Assembly (NCBI GenBank): GCA_017163975.1
Contig: JAFFSR010000307.1
Coordinates: 1,618,501-1,682,500, forward strand
DNA length: 64,000 nt
Source of the DNA: Anastatus disparis
Lineage: Eukaryota > Arthropoda > Insecta > Hymenoptera > Eupelmidae
Direction: 5' to 3'
In this document: positions 55,244 to 64,000 of the stretch, in pieces
Layout: each line of letters opens with the position of its first letter
Position numbering within the stretch: the stretch's first letter is position 1
The notes under the pieces: generated by a model
What the model was told of the DNA's origin: nothing
Seen by the model: only the letters and a program-made list of their open reading frames with translations
The model's database searches: none
Program-made: the position numbers and the translations under genes

Positions 55244-55250
55244 GTATATT
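54905..55250. repeat. (TA)n tracts flanking a small inverted-repeat segment
   Basis: TA runs at about 54,905-54,980 and 55,208-55,243. Between them GTTTCGGGACATTCCTGA is opposed by CCCCGTCCCGAAACC, and a perfect 20-bp palindrome TTCCAGGACATGTCCTGGAA lies at about 55,050-55,070. Possibly a small TIR element. Confidence 0.6.
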
Positions 55251-55296
55251 TTTTAATTTGAAATATTTGAAATCCAAATATAAAAATTTAAAATAT

Positions 55297-55591
55297 TGTG
55301 GGGTTACATATGTGTGTGACAGTAGTAGTAGTCCATAAGATGGAATCTATGATTCCCTTACTATGCGATACGAGTTAACGTGCTAGCATGCGAGCGTTAA
55401 CTCTGACACTCTATGGAGACACTCTAGTAAGACACATTATCTCTTACATTCGATTGCCGACTGTATACCTGGCTATAGCAATATACGCTTAACCACACAT
55501 ATCTCTCGTGTAATTATTTCATAACCTCGACTTCCTTGTCCTTCTGTACAACTTCTGTGCCACGGCCTGATAGGAGTCTCAGACCGCCACA
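55297..55591. mobile_element. Candidate solo LTR (295 bp)
   Basis: TGTGGGGTTACATATG at the left and GACCGCCACA at the right give TG...CA ends. ATAT flanks both sides (55293-55296, 55592-55595), a possible 4-bp target duplication, but the context is AT-rich. Internal sequence is moderately GC and unlike the flanks. It interrupts a dispersed repeat also seen at 52,735-52,850. Confidence 0.4.
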
Positions 55592-55755
55592 ATATAAATA
55601 ACTGACTTTTAGTTTTCATTTTAAATATATTTAAAAAAAGTATATGTTTTTTACAATTCCTTTTCAAAACTTGAAAAAAGTCAACAAAATGAATTGGTTA
55701 AAATAAACATTTATAACTATATATTCATTGTATTTAAATGTAACTTACTTCATAT

Positions 55756-55848
55756 CGACGCCCCGTACGAAGAAAAGCACCGTTCAGAAATCCCAATGTT
55801 AATTTGCATTTGAATTTCTGAACGGTGGTTTTCTTCGTACGGGGCGTC
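55756..55848. mobile_element. 93-bp MITE sharing termini with the giant foldback
   Basis: CGACGCCCCGTACGAAGAAA then AGCACCGTTCAGAAAT forms one arm; ATTTCTGAACGGTGGTTTTC, TTCGTACGGGGCGTC the other. The terminal 20 bases match 5522-5541 and 16238-16257. Flanks are CATAT and A/AATAC, again an ATAT-like site. Confidence 0.85.
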
Positions 55849-56003
55849 AATACAGTGATTGGTGACTTTTTTTATAAGTGTGTATATTTATATACGTTGA
55901 CATAGATTACATAGGGTATATTATATTTTAATTTAAATTATATTACACCTGTTCTTTAATATTTCCTATTGTAAAAATTTTATTCTAAAAATAATATTAT
56001 TAA

Positions 56004-56172
56004 CTGTAGAGTTATGGATTCGTAATCTCGAGATCACAAGTTCCAAGGCTGATACAAGCACCACTGTACGTTGCATGTGCTTTGTTCACGAACGCATTGT
56101 TAGTGATGGTAGTAACTAATTAGCATCCCAATGCTAGCTGAAATACAGCGACATTACATAAAATTTAAAAAA
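56004..56172 (+). mobile_element. tRNA-derived SINE (family 3), diverged copy
   Basis: Matches 20918-21116: GTAGAGTTATGGATTCGTAA, GATACAAGCACCACTGTACG, CTGAAATACAGCGACATTAC, then an A-rich tail. The A-box start is missing and the B-box is degraded. Confidence 0.65.
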
Positions 56173-56289
56173 AGTCAAGTATATTGTTCTCGTTTTGATT
56201 ATAAAATACCGACATTACAGGTTTCTACATTTATCATTCTTAATCCAAAAATTGTAAAAATATCTCATTATGATTTGGAAAAAAAAGTT

Positions 56290-56530
56290 TCTTTTAGCGA
56301 TTATGAAAAATAAATTTGTAAGCTTTTTTTAGCAACAACAAACAATATATTTATATGCTTATATGAAGTTTTTTTAGCGACAACAAACAATAAATTTGTA
56401 TGCTTTTTATAAGCTTTTTTTAGCGACAACAAATAATAAATCTGTACGCTTTTATAAGCTTTTTTTTTCTAGCGACAACAAATAATAGATCTGTACGCTT
56501 CAGCGACAATAAAAAATGAATTTGTAAGCT
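56290..56530 (-). repeat. GTCGCT tandem array, copy 3 (inverted)
   Basis: Five units TTTTTTTAGCGACAACAAAC, AATAAATTTGTATGCTTTTATAAGC in reverse orientation to 23510-23722. Confidence 0.78.
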
Positions 56531-56779
56531 TTTAAAGCTTTTAATGCAACCATATATTTTTATGCTGGTCTCAAGGCCAGAAATCTTTTATTAAGATAAA
56601 TATGTAAATATCTTATTTCTAGTTTAAAAAAAAAATGTTTTATTTAAATACAAGCGTTAATAAATTACCTATGGATAATCAGCTAAATTCATTTTGTAAT
56701 TTATAATTTACTTTTGTAATTAGTAAATTTTTTCAATCAGAAAAATAAAGATACAATATATAAAAATAAAAATATTATA

Positions 56780-57310
56780 TATTCTTCTAAATAAAGGAAA
56801 TGCAATGAGGAAGCTTTGTATTATTAATTAGTTATGCTTGCAATTATATTAATGAAATATTAATAATAATAATTTTTTTTTTCATTATTAAAATTCAATA
56901 TTAGAATATAAATGAAATGCAGCGAAAAAATTTTATATTATCAATTAGTTACAGTTACAATTATAATAATAAAATATTACTAATTATAATAATATTCAAT
57001 TACTTATAATTGTTATTATAATAATAGAATATTATTAATAATAAGAATATTTTTTTATCACTAATTACTAAAACAAAATATCATAGTGAGGGGGGGCTAT
57101 AAAAATTGAGGAGGGGGCATATTGAAAGGGGGCTGAGGGGGAGCTATAAAAATTAAGGGGGCAGGGGCTGAGGGAGCCTCAGTTACGTTAATTTTGAAAT
57201 GGCTATTTATAAGAGGATTTACAACGTAATTTGAGGGGGGGCTGTACGGACAGACATTTGAGGGGGGGGGGGTCGGTTGAATCTTGTCTTACGACTATAT
57301 ATATATATGT
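56780..57310. repeat. Dispersed AT-rich repeat block with G-rich tail
   Basis: TGTATTATTAATTAGTTATG and TATATTATCAATTAGTTACA units about 115 bp apart, then AGGGGGGGCTATAAAAATTG-type G-rich repeats and a GAGGGGGGGGGGTCGG run, ending at a short TATA tract. Related to 20440-21220. Confidence 0.6.
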
Positions 57311-57700
57311 TTATTCTGTATATGTGTATTATTAAAAAAAACTAAATATATGAAATAATTATTAAATAAAATGATTAATTATTTTATATTACATGTTATT
57401 TTATTCAAGTGTAATGTGTACATCGTATAAAGTTTTTTTAAATAGCCCGTCAATTGGGCAATTTTATTCCTTGATAATCGATAAATTAATTTATTGAAAC
57501 ATTCAAAAATATAACTTTTATTGGTCAATATAAAATAGCGTTAAATTTAAAATTTATTGATTCGAATTTTTAAAAATGATCATAATTATTTTTTAGATCA
57601 AACATCGGTAATATATTACAATGTTAACGTTTTAATAATTTTTTGAACAATTTTAAACTAATTACTTTCTGTTTATAGTCCAGTCATTGGAGGCAAAAAT
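57311..57700. other. AT-rich region, nothing recognised
   Basis: No supported feature. Confidence 0.4.
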
Positions 57701-58300
57701 AGGGTATAACCTGGAAATTCTTCCGGTTAGCACCGATTTTCATGAAACTTTAGGATTAAGCTTATATTACCCTACAGATCAAAAGTTATATATCGGCGAG
57801 GTGCGCTTTTTGCTTCAAAGGGGTAAAAACTACCCTCAAAGTTGAAAAATAGTAAAAATGCCGATTTACGCTTATAGATAATTAAAATAATCTTGGAATG
57901 TCTAAAAAAAGTATTGTTTAATATTGTGGAACATAATTAATGATATTAAGCATTTTTAAAACCCTTAAAAACCACCCCTTTGACTTGATAAAAAGAGCAT
58001 ATATAGCTTTTAACATTAAAAAATATTTTTATGATACAATTATGGAAAAATATTAACGTTTTAAGTTCATAATATAATTTTTAATTTATTACATTATTTC
58101 AACCCTAAAAACTACCCCTTATGATGAAAAATGGAAAAAAATAATTTTGAACATGTAAATTATTTTGTAATGACATATTTATATTAAATTAGACATTTTT
58201 TCACAGTTTATAATGATTTTTATTTTATTGTAACATTTCAACCCTTAAAAACAACCCTTGATGATAAAATGCCAAAAAACGAGTCTTTAGTACTTTTAAT
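57700..58300. repeat. Degenerate tandem repeat with AACCCTTAAAAACCACCCCTT motif
   Basis: AAAACTACCCTCAAAGTTGA, AACCCTTAAAAACCACCCCT, AACCCTAAAAACTACCCCTT and AACCCTTAAAAACAACCCTT recur about every 130 bp with AT-rich spacers. No coding frame. Confidence 0.6.
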
Positions 58301-60105
58301 AATTTAATAACTTTTATTCTATTAATAATATATTTTTTATGTCTTGTTATATAATTTAAAATATATTTAAGTATTTTACATTTAAAAATGACTATTTATG
58401 GTTAAAATTATAAGACTATCATAACTTAAAAATTATTATTATTATAAGAACAAAATAAAAAAATACAAATATTTCACTTAAATTTCAAACAAATTTTTTT
58501 AAATTCTATTCATGATCAATTCCGACTTTTTCTTCTTTTCCTGAAAGGTATAGAACTCTTATTTGTATAGACGTATATATCGCACGCGGCAGCTGTTTCA
58601 AATCGGCAAGCTACATAGTCTCATTTCTTTTCTTCTACCTGAGTTTATACTTATATGATATATATATATATATATGTCCACTTACAAAATATACATATAG
58701 GAACTGAAAAGAATAAAAGCTATATACCGTACAGACTCAAAGAAGCTGTAAAATATTTATATGTATGTATCTAAAATACTCGAAAATAAACGAATTTATG
58801 CGCTCCGAAAATTTGACCGAAAAAGTACAATTGGTTTTTTTATGATAACTCCGCTAATTTTTAAGCTTTTTAATTGCTCCAAAATGGATTTTGTAGGTAA
58901 TTGTATCATCTTTAAGTCATGTAAATATCAATTTTCAAAAAGTTTTATTTTTTGAGATTTTTTAGTTTGAAGGGCCAAAAATAGTTGGTACTTGGCTCTG
59001 ATTACAGAATTCTAACACTAATATCTCAATTGATTTTTATCGGACAAAAATAAAAAAAAGCAAAATATTCATGAAAAAAAGCTATATTTTTTAACTTTAG
59101 TACTTTTAACGTACATCTGTTAATTATTGAGATATTTTAAAAAAAGTATGAATTTTTGAAAAATAAAAAAAAAATTTTTTTTATATAAACTTGATTTTTT
59201 TTAAAAATAAGCATCCTAAATTGCTGAAACTTCTAGAACACATAGTTGGTACCTAAATAAGATAAACTCTAAAAGGATTTCTTTATATTTCAAAACCTGT
59301 CTTAATGACAGTGGTTTTAATATTGAAATTTTATTGTCAAACTATATAAAATAATTTTATTTTTTTTGTAACTCCTTTAATTTTTATACTATTGACTTGA
59401 AACAAAATTGATTTAAAAGGTAATCTCAATACCTTCAAAAAATATTATAGACATTTTCCTCAAAAAGTATGCCATTTTTCTGTTATTTAACGTTGAATAT
59501 TGCTCTTAAAGTTTCAAGCGTAACAGTATTAATATTCAATAATTTATAATTCGTTATGTATTGTATATAAAATAATGATTAAAAATAAAATCGTTTTGTT
59601 TTTTTACAAGCTTTATTTTTGTTTTGTATGAGTTTTTTGATCAAATTAAAACTTTTCAAGTTATTTTATGAAAAACCGTCAGAAAACATGCTTTTTACAC
59701 TAAAAATCTATGTTTTCAATCACCTACAACTCGAAAAGTATTTATTTAACAAAAAAACCCATGATAAAATTTTTTGCCTTAAATTTATTTTTACATCGAA
59801 TTATATGGTTTTTTTTCTCACCGCCCCCGAGAAGGGGCAACTCCCGCCCCCTGGGCAAAAGATCACATCGGCATTATATAACTTTTGTTTTTTGGACTAT
59901 ATGGTAGCACTTTATTTATTATGCATTCGATTAAAAAAAAAGAAGGAATAAATTTTATTTTTATTGTTAACACACCTTTTTTTAGCAAGTTGTATAAAAT
60001 TATGATTTATATTGAAACGACTTGTTAAATTAAGCGCGCAATTGAATTAAGTTATTTCCCTTGTAATAGAATTTTAGAGGAAATAAAATGCGAGTTACAA
60101 GTGTT
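58301..60105. other. AT-rich region without a supported gene
   Basis: A short TA run near 58,655 and a GC-rich island at about 59,820-59,860 (CCGCCCCCGAGAAGGGGC). An open frame at 59,619-59,951 has no domain or motif. Confidence 0.4.
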
Positions 60106-60494
60106 TTAAGAAGGGGCCGAACTATCTGTCTTTGTCTAATAGCGTTTTTCATCATTTATGTAAACACTATCCGGTATAACAAGAAAAAAATAGCAGCCCC
60201 CGCTAGATATTAGTATAATAAGTAAATTTTGTAATAACAACCAAATTTTTTCACTGCGTAGTTTTTGACTAATTAGAGACCTACTAGCAATCTAGAATAT
60301 AACCTATCTTTTTTGGTAGGTCTCTAATTATTCAAAAACTACGCAGTGAAAAAATTTGGTTGTTATTACAAAATTTACTTATTATACTAATATTTAGCGG
60401 GGGCTGCTATTTTTTTCTTGTTATACCGGATAGTGTTTACATAAATGATGAAAAACGCTATTAGACAAAGACAGATAGTTCGGCCCCTTCTTAA
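60106..60494. mobile_element. TTAA-type foldback (GAAGGGGCCG family), complete
   Basis: TTAAGAAGGGGCCGAACTATC at the left, GATAGTTCGGCCCCTTCTTAA at the right. Arms near perfect over about 170 bp (CACTGCGTAGTTTTTGACTA and its complement). Confidence 0.93.
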
Positions 60495-60729
60495 TGTTAC
60501 AATTCTATGCTTGGTTTATGTGCAAGAGAAAAAAAGGTGTTACCCTTGCGAGGTTTAGCTGCGGACTAATTGACAATAAATCTTTTTTGCTGTAAGGTAG
60601 ATGCGAATTTTGAAGAAAAAAGAAACAAAAAAGATAACTTGCTAAAACTTTAAAAGAGTCCCATTGGCCAATTCGGCCGTGAAAAGCTCTTAAAAGTTTC
60701 AGATTTTATGACAGAGGATATCTTCTTAT

Positions 60730-60787
60730 CGCGCCCAAAAGTGCTGAATAGCATTCGCGCCCAAAAGTGCTGAATAGCATTCGCGCC
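60730..60787. repeat. Two-copy 26-bp tandem repeat
   Basis: CGCGCCCAAAAGTGCTGAAT followed by AGCATT occurs twice, then CGCGCC. Confidence 0.9.
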
Positions 60788-60891
60788 TCGCTAACTAACT
60801 TGGTTTTACGAATATAAAGAGACTTAAAATTATTTTTTAATATTAACTATTCGATATAAAATTCATTTTATTTAATTTTTATTAAGAGCAG

Positions 60892-61431
60892 GTTGGATTC
60901 GCTGTCCTTGTCTAATTGAAATTTTTGTTATTTACTCAAGTATTAATCGGTGTATCTGCAAATTAAAAGTTAAGCGCAATAGATATTATTATTACAAATA
61001 TTTATGCACAAGAAGAAAAAAATCTACGGCTTTGTTTTTGAGAAAAGTAAGTAACGCGAAAATATTATAAACATAAACTTTTACTTTGGCGTTACTTACT
61101 TTTCTCAAAAACAAAGCGGTAGATTTTTTTTTCTTGTGCATAGATGTCCATAATAATAATATCTATTTCGCTCAACCTTTAATTTGAAGATACACCGCTT
61201 AAGAAGGGGCCGAACTATCTGTCTTTGTCTAATAGCGTTTTTCATCATTTATGTAAACACTATCCGGGGGCTGCTATTTTTTTCTTGTTATACCGGATAG
61301 TGTTTACATAAATGATGAAAAACGCTATTAGACAAAGACAGATAGTTCGGCCCCTTCTTAATACTTGAGTAAATAACAACAACTCAATTGTTACTCGGTC
61401 GGTATCAGGTTCTACTCCGGCCTGCCGTTAA
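60892..61431. mobile_element. TTAA-type foldback (GAGCAGGC family) carrying a nested foldback
   Basis: TTAAGAGCAGGTTGGATTCG at the left; matches 48223-48734 through ACTTTTCTCAAAAACAAAGC. The right part contains the nested element 61199-61361, after which ACTCAATTGTTACTCGGTCG continues to CGGCCTGCCGTTAA. The right end therefore derives from the inner palindrome seen in the 48,276-48,410 copy. Confidence 0.82.
61199..61361. mobile_element. Short 163-bp TTAA foldback nested in another
   Basis: The ends are identical to those of 60106-60494 (TTAAGAAGGGGCCGAACTAT), but the core is deleted, leaving ACACTATCCGG / CCGGATAGTGT arms around GGGGCTGCTATTTTTTTC. TTAA occurs at both edges. Confidence 0.92.
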
Positions 61432-61529
61432 TACATGTGTAAGAAAAAATATATGTTATCGGGAGAATGAATCGCAAATATTGCATGTTTATATGCATGC
61501 ATAATGTATATGTGTAAATATATTTTTAT

Positions 61530-61621
61530 ATATGTCCCACATAGCACGGAAGCTTCCAGGAAGCTTCCACACTAATATCCCACATAGCATGAAAGCTTCC
61601 GGGAAGCTTCCATGCTATGAG
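61530..61621. repeat. Hairpin-forming tandem repeat with GGAAGCTTCC
   Basis: CCCACATAGCACGGAAGCTT, CCAGGAAGCTTCC and a second copy CCCACATAGCATGAAAGCTT, CCGGGAAGCTTCCATGCTAT. The second copy folds on itself (CATAGCATG / CATGCTATG). Confidence 0.8.
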
Positions 61622-62040
61622 GGGTATGCACATATAACAAAAGGTTAAAAAAAGGAATTAAAATAAATAGTAAAATTTTTAATTTATACACCCGATGTAA
61701 CAAAGTCAAGTCATTAAATATCAAATCAACTTGGGCAGTTTTTGTGTCTATTAAATAGTGATTTTTCACCTAACAGGTAAGTTAAAAAGTCTACATATTG
61801 TAATTTTTGAAAATTCAATTATATTGTACATATTATTTTCAACAAAAATAGTTCTTTTAAGTTTTCACAATAGTTTGATACTTTTTAATAGAAAATTTAT
61901 TAAAACATTATTTTAACCAAAAAATTTGAGTAAATAAAAATATTCCATTACTTTGAATTTTTAACCCCAAAATTTTTATTATTTTTATTTTGGAAACCAA
62001 ATGGAATATAGCCGTGTAAATTTATGTGAAATTTTTCGTA
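61622..62040. other. AT-rich region, nothing recognised
   Basis: No supported feature. Confidence 0.4.
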
Positions 62041-62042
62041 TG

Positions 62043-62046
<4 letters not shown>

Positions 62047-62105
<59 letters not shown>
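62047..62105. repeat. (TA)n microsatellite
   Basis: TA run. Confidence 0.95.
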
Positions 62106-62107
<2 letters not shown>

Positions 62108-62231
62108 ACAAGTTCTATGGATTCAATGTTATAACTAAGAGTATTATTTTATTAAAATTTCATAAAATGGAATAAAATAACATACGAACGAAAATTATTT
62201 TAAATAAATTTCAAAGTATATTGGTACATCT

Positions 62232-62771
62232 TTAAGAGGCGGTCGGGTCTATTCGCCGCTACATATAGGGTGGCGCTGCGGTCAGGTGAGAGAAATCTAT
62301 TAAATATTTTTTATACAGCTATTTACAATTTTCTGAGACGACAATATACTTTTAATGTTGTCATTTCCTCTAGCCATCTATATGTAGAATAATTATTAAT
62401 ACTTATCTTGTTTGAAAAGTCTGAAATATTGTTATAAAGCGAAAAATGCGATGCAACGTAGGACCGACGTAAACATGCGTGCACCTTCCCTTAGTGCGAC
62501 AGAGAGAGCAATACTAAAGAATGATGTATGCTAATGTTTACGTCGGCTCTACCTCGCGCCGCATTTTTCGCTTTATAACAATACTTTAGACTTTTCAAAC
62601 AAAATTAATATTAATAATTATTCTACATATATATGGCTAGAGAAAATGACAAGATTAAAAGTATATTATTGTTTCAGTAAATTTTAAATTGCTATATAAA
62701 AAATATTTTATATTTTTCTCTCACCTGACCGCAGCGCCACCAAGCGGCAAATGGTTCCGACCGCCTCTTAA
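62232..62771. mobile_element. TTAA-type foldback (GAGGCGGTCGG family)
   Basis: TTAAGAGGCGGTCGGGTCTA at the left and TTCCGACCGCCTCTTAA at the right. The arms GGTGGCGCTGCGGTCAGGTG and CACCTGACCGCAGCGCCACC, GCGAAAAATGCG and CGCATTTTTCGC pair. Centre near 62,505. Confidence 0.9.
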
Positions 62772-63263
62772 AAGTTTAATTTTTAAATATCACTTTTTTC
62801 AAACAATTTTTAAACAATGACTATCCTATTACATTAGAAAATACACAACTGTATGTGAATAAATCATTCTTTTATGAAACTATTAAACGAAATCCATTTT
62901 TTTGAAAGCTATATTGCAGGGTACCTTGAAAATTTCATTAATAGTATCAATATTGTCGAAAAATGATATGAATGGTTTTTGCATAAATGATATGGAAAAA
63001 ACAATTTTCCGTAGGTTCTTTCATTAAATATAAATTAAACCACGCAAATAATTTTTAAGAAAACTAAAACAAAAAATTCAAGAGTAGGTCGAGTATATTC
63101 GTTTTTTTCTAATCAAAGAATGGTTTTTACAATAACTAATATAATCAAGAAAACGTTGAAAGACTTGAAATATATTTTATTTTTTATTTCTCATATTTCA
63201 TTCATATAGTGAATGTTTAAAATTAAATAGATAAAAAATGTTTAACTATTGTGATTTTAACTG

Positions 63264-63577
63264 TTAGGGGGAGATCACGTATCTCTGTCCTTTTCTAATC
63301 AAAGAATTGAGTTTTTTACAGAAACTAATAACTTCAGCAAAAAATGAAGAGAGAGCCGCATCTCGTATTAAAAAAAGCAATATTTTTTTTGATGAGAAAG
63401 AATTAATTTTATTGCTTCGTTTTCAAGAAAACCTTGAAAAACTTAAATCATAGAGGTTAGGGTGGTCAATTTGGTTTTTCAAGGTTTTCTTGAGAATGAA
63501 GCAATAAAATAAATTTTTTCTTATCAAAGAAAATATTGCTTATTTTGATACAAGATGCAGCTTTCCCTTCCTCTTAA
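63264..63577. mobile_element. TTAA-type foldback (GAGGAGGTC family), right arm truncated internally
   Basis: The left end TTAGGGGGAGATCACGTATC matches 54420; arms ATTGCTTCGTTTTCAAGAAA and its complement pair. After GATGCAGCTTTCCC the sequence jumps to TTCCTCTTAA, so most of the outer right arm is deleted. The left TTAA is mutated to TTAG. Confidence 0.85.
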
Positions 63578-64000
63578 GACGTGCGCATTTCGCAGTATCG
63601 AAGTCAATATAACTTAACAGCTAATTTATTTTCTCATTGTATAACATTGTGTAAAAATTCTTTCTTGATTTCAAATAAATATTTTATTAAAACTTTATTT
63701 TATGAATGCAATTACATTTAAATTTAAAAATCTTAGATTAGGTTTTTTAATTAAAACCTATGTCTTATAATTATTTATATTGTTTGTTCAAACAACATAA
63801 ATATTTAGTACTGTACAACATCATATATTTTTAATTAAATGCATTATATAATTGATTTAGCAAAACATAGGGTCAAATGACCAAATACCGTTCCTTTGAG
63901 GTTCAGGCAGATACAATTCCTTCAATAAAACAAATCTTAAGGTGTCTCAAGGTCTCAAATCCCAATCTCTCTCGTGGTTTAAATTATATTTAATGAAAGA
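63578..64000. other. AT-rich region, nothing recognised
   Basis: No supported feature to the window end. Confidence 0.4.

Noticed and set aside
59619..59951. 110-residue open frame as a gene
   Set aside because: No motif, AT-rich context, no start context or neighbouring exon; likely chance.
61530..61621. True heat-shock element promoter
   Set aside because: Spacing is off by one base and no gene lies nearby.

Overview
This window is a dense, nested accumulation of transposable elements with no recognisable single-copy host gene. The base composition is very AT-rich, with many (TA)n microsatellites. The element mix is APE-type LINEs, a decayed piggyBac, Helitron-type PIF1 helicases, tRNA-derived SINEs and many long palindromic (foldback) elements. 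This points to an insect or other arthropod genome; a hymenopteran is my best guess, at low confidence. Nothing looks bacterial.

Layout. 1-3.4 kb: a foldback end, a decayed minus-strand ORF1-like gene, a SINE and a broken Helitron helicase. 3.4-19.4 kb: a 5.2-kb plus-strand LINE with two open reading frames, split by a 10.7-kb foldback element (5522-16257). That foldback has terminal arrays of about 30-bp units and a multi-kilobase satellite that reverses orientation near 11,670. Its left arm carries a 1.6-kb TA-flanked inverted repeat (6210-7789), which itself carries a SINE with a 14-bp target duplication. This gives a four-level nest. 19.4-25.4 kb: microsatellites, minisatellites, a SINE and a 1.65-kb near-perfect palindrome. 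25.4-30.5 kb: pieces of a minus-strand Helitron-like element (Ulp1-like protease, basic repeats, zinc finger, PIF1 helicase) interrupted by four palindromic insertions. 30.9-41 kb: another palindrome, an LTR-like element, tandem repeats, and minus-strand RPA-like and C2H2 fragments. 41.26-46.68 kb: a minus-strand LINE with 14-bp target duplications, clearly richer in GC than its surroundings. 46.8-64 kb: a run of palindromes, one split by a TTAA-flanked piggyBac (49055-51626), plus solo-LTR-like, SINE and foldback copies.

Main observations. First, the satellite-filled giant foldback, with a 93-bp relative at 55756 that shares its termini. Second, a group of about twelve palindromic elements of different internal sequence that all begin and end at TTAA with a G-rich end. 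In one place two of them sit side by side in a helicase reading frame, and removing them plus one TTAA restores the frame, so TTAA is their target duplication. Third, Helitron-like debris with a C48-type protease and an RPA-like OB-fold fragment elsewhere. All coordinates of repeats without open frames are by eye and approximate to a few bases or more.
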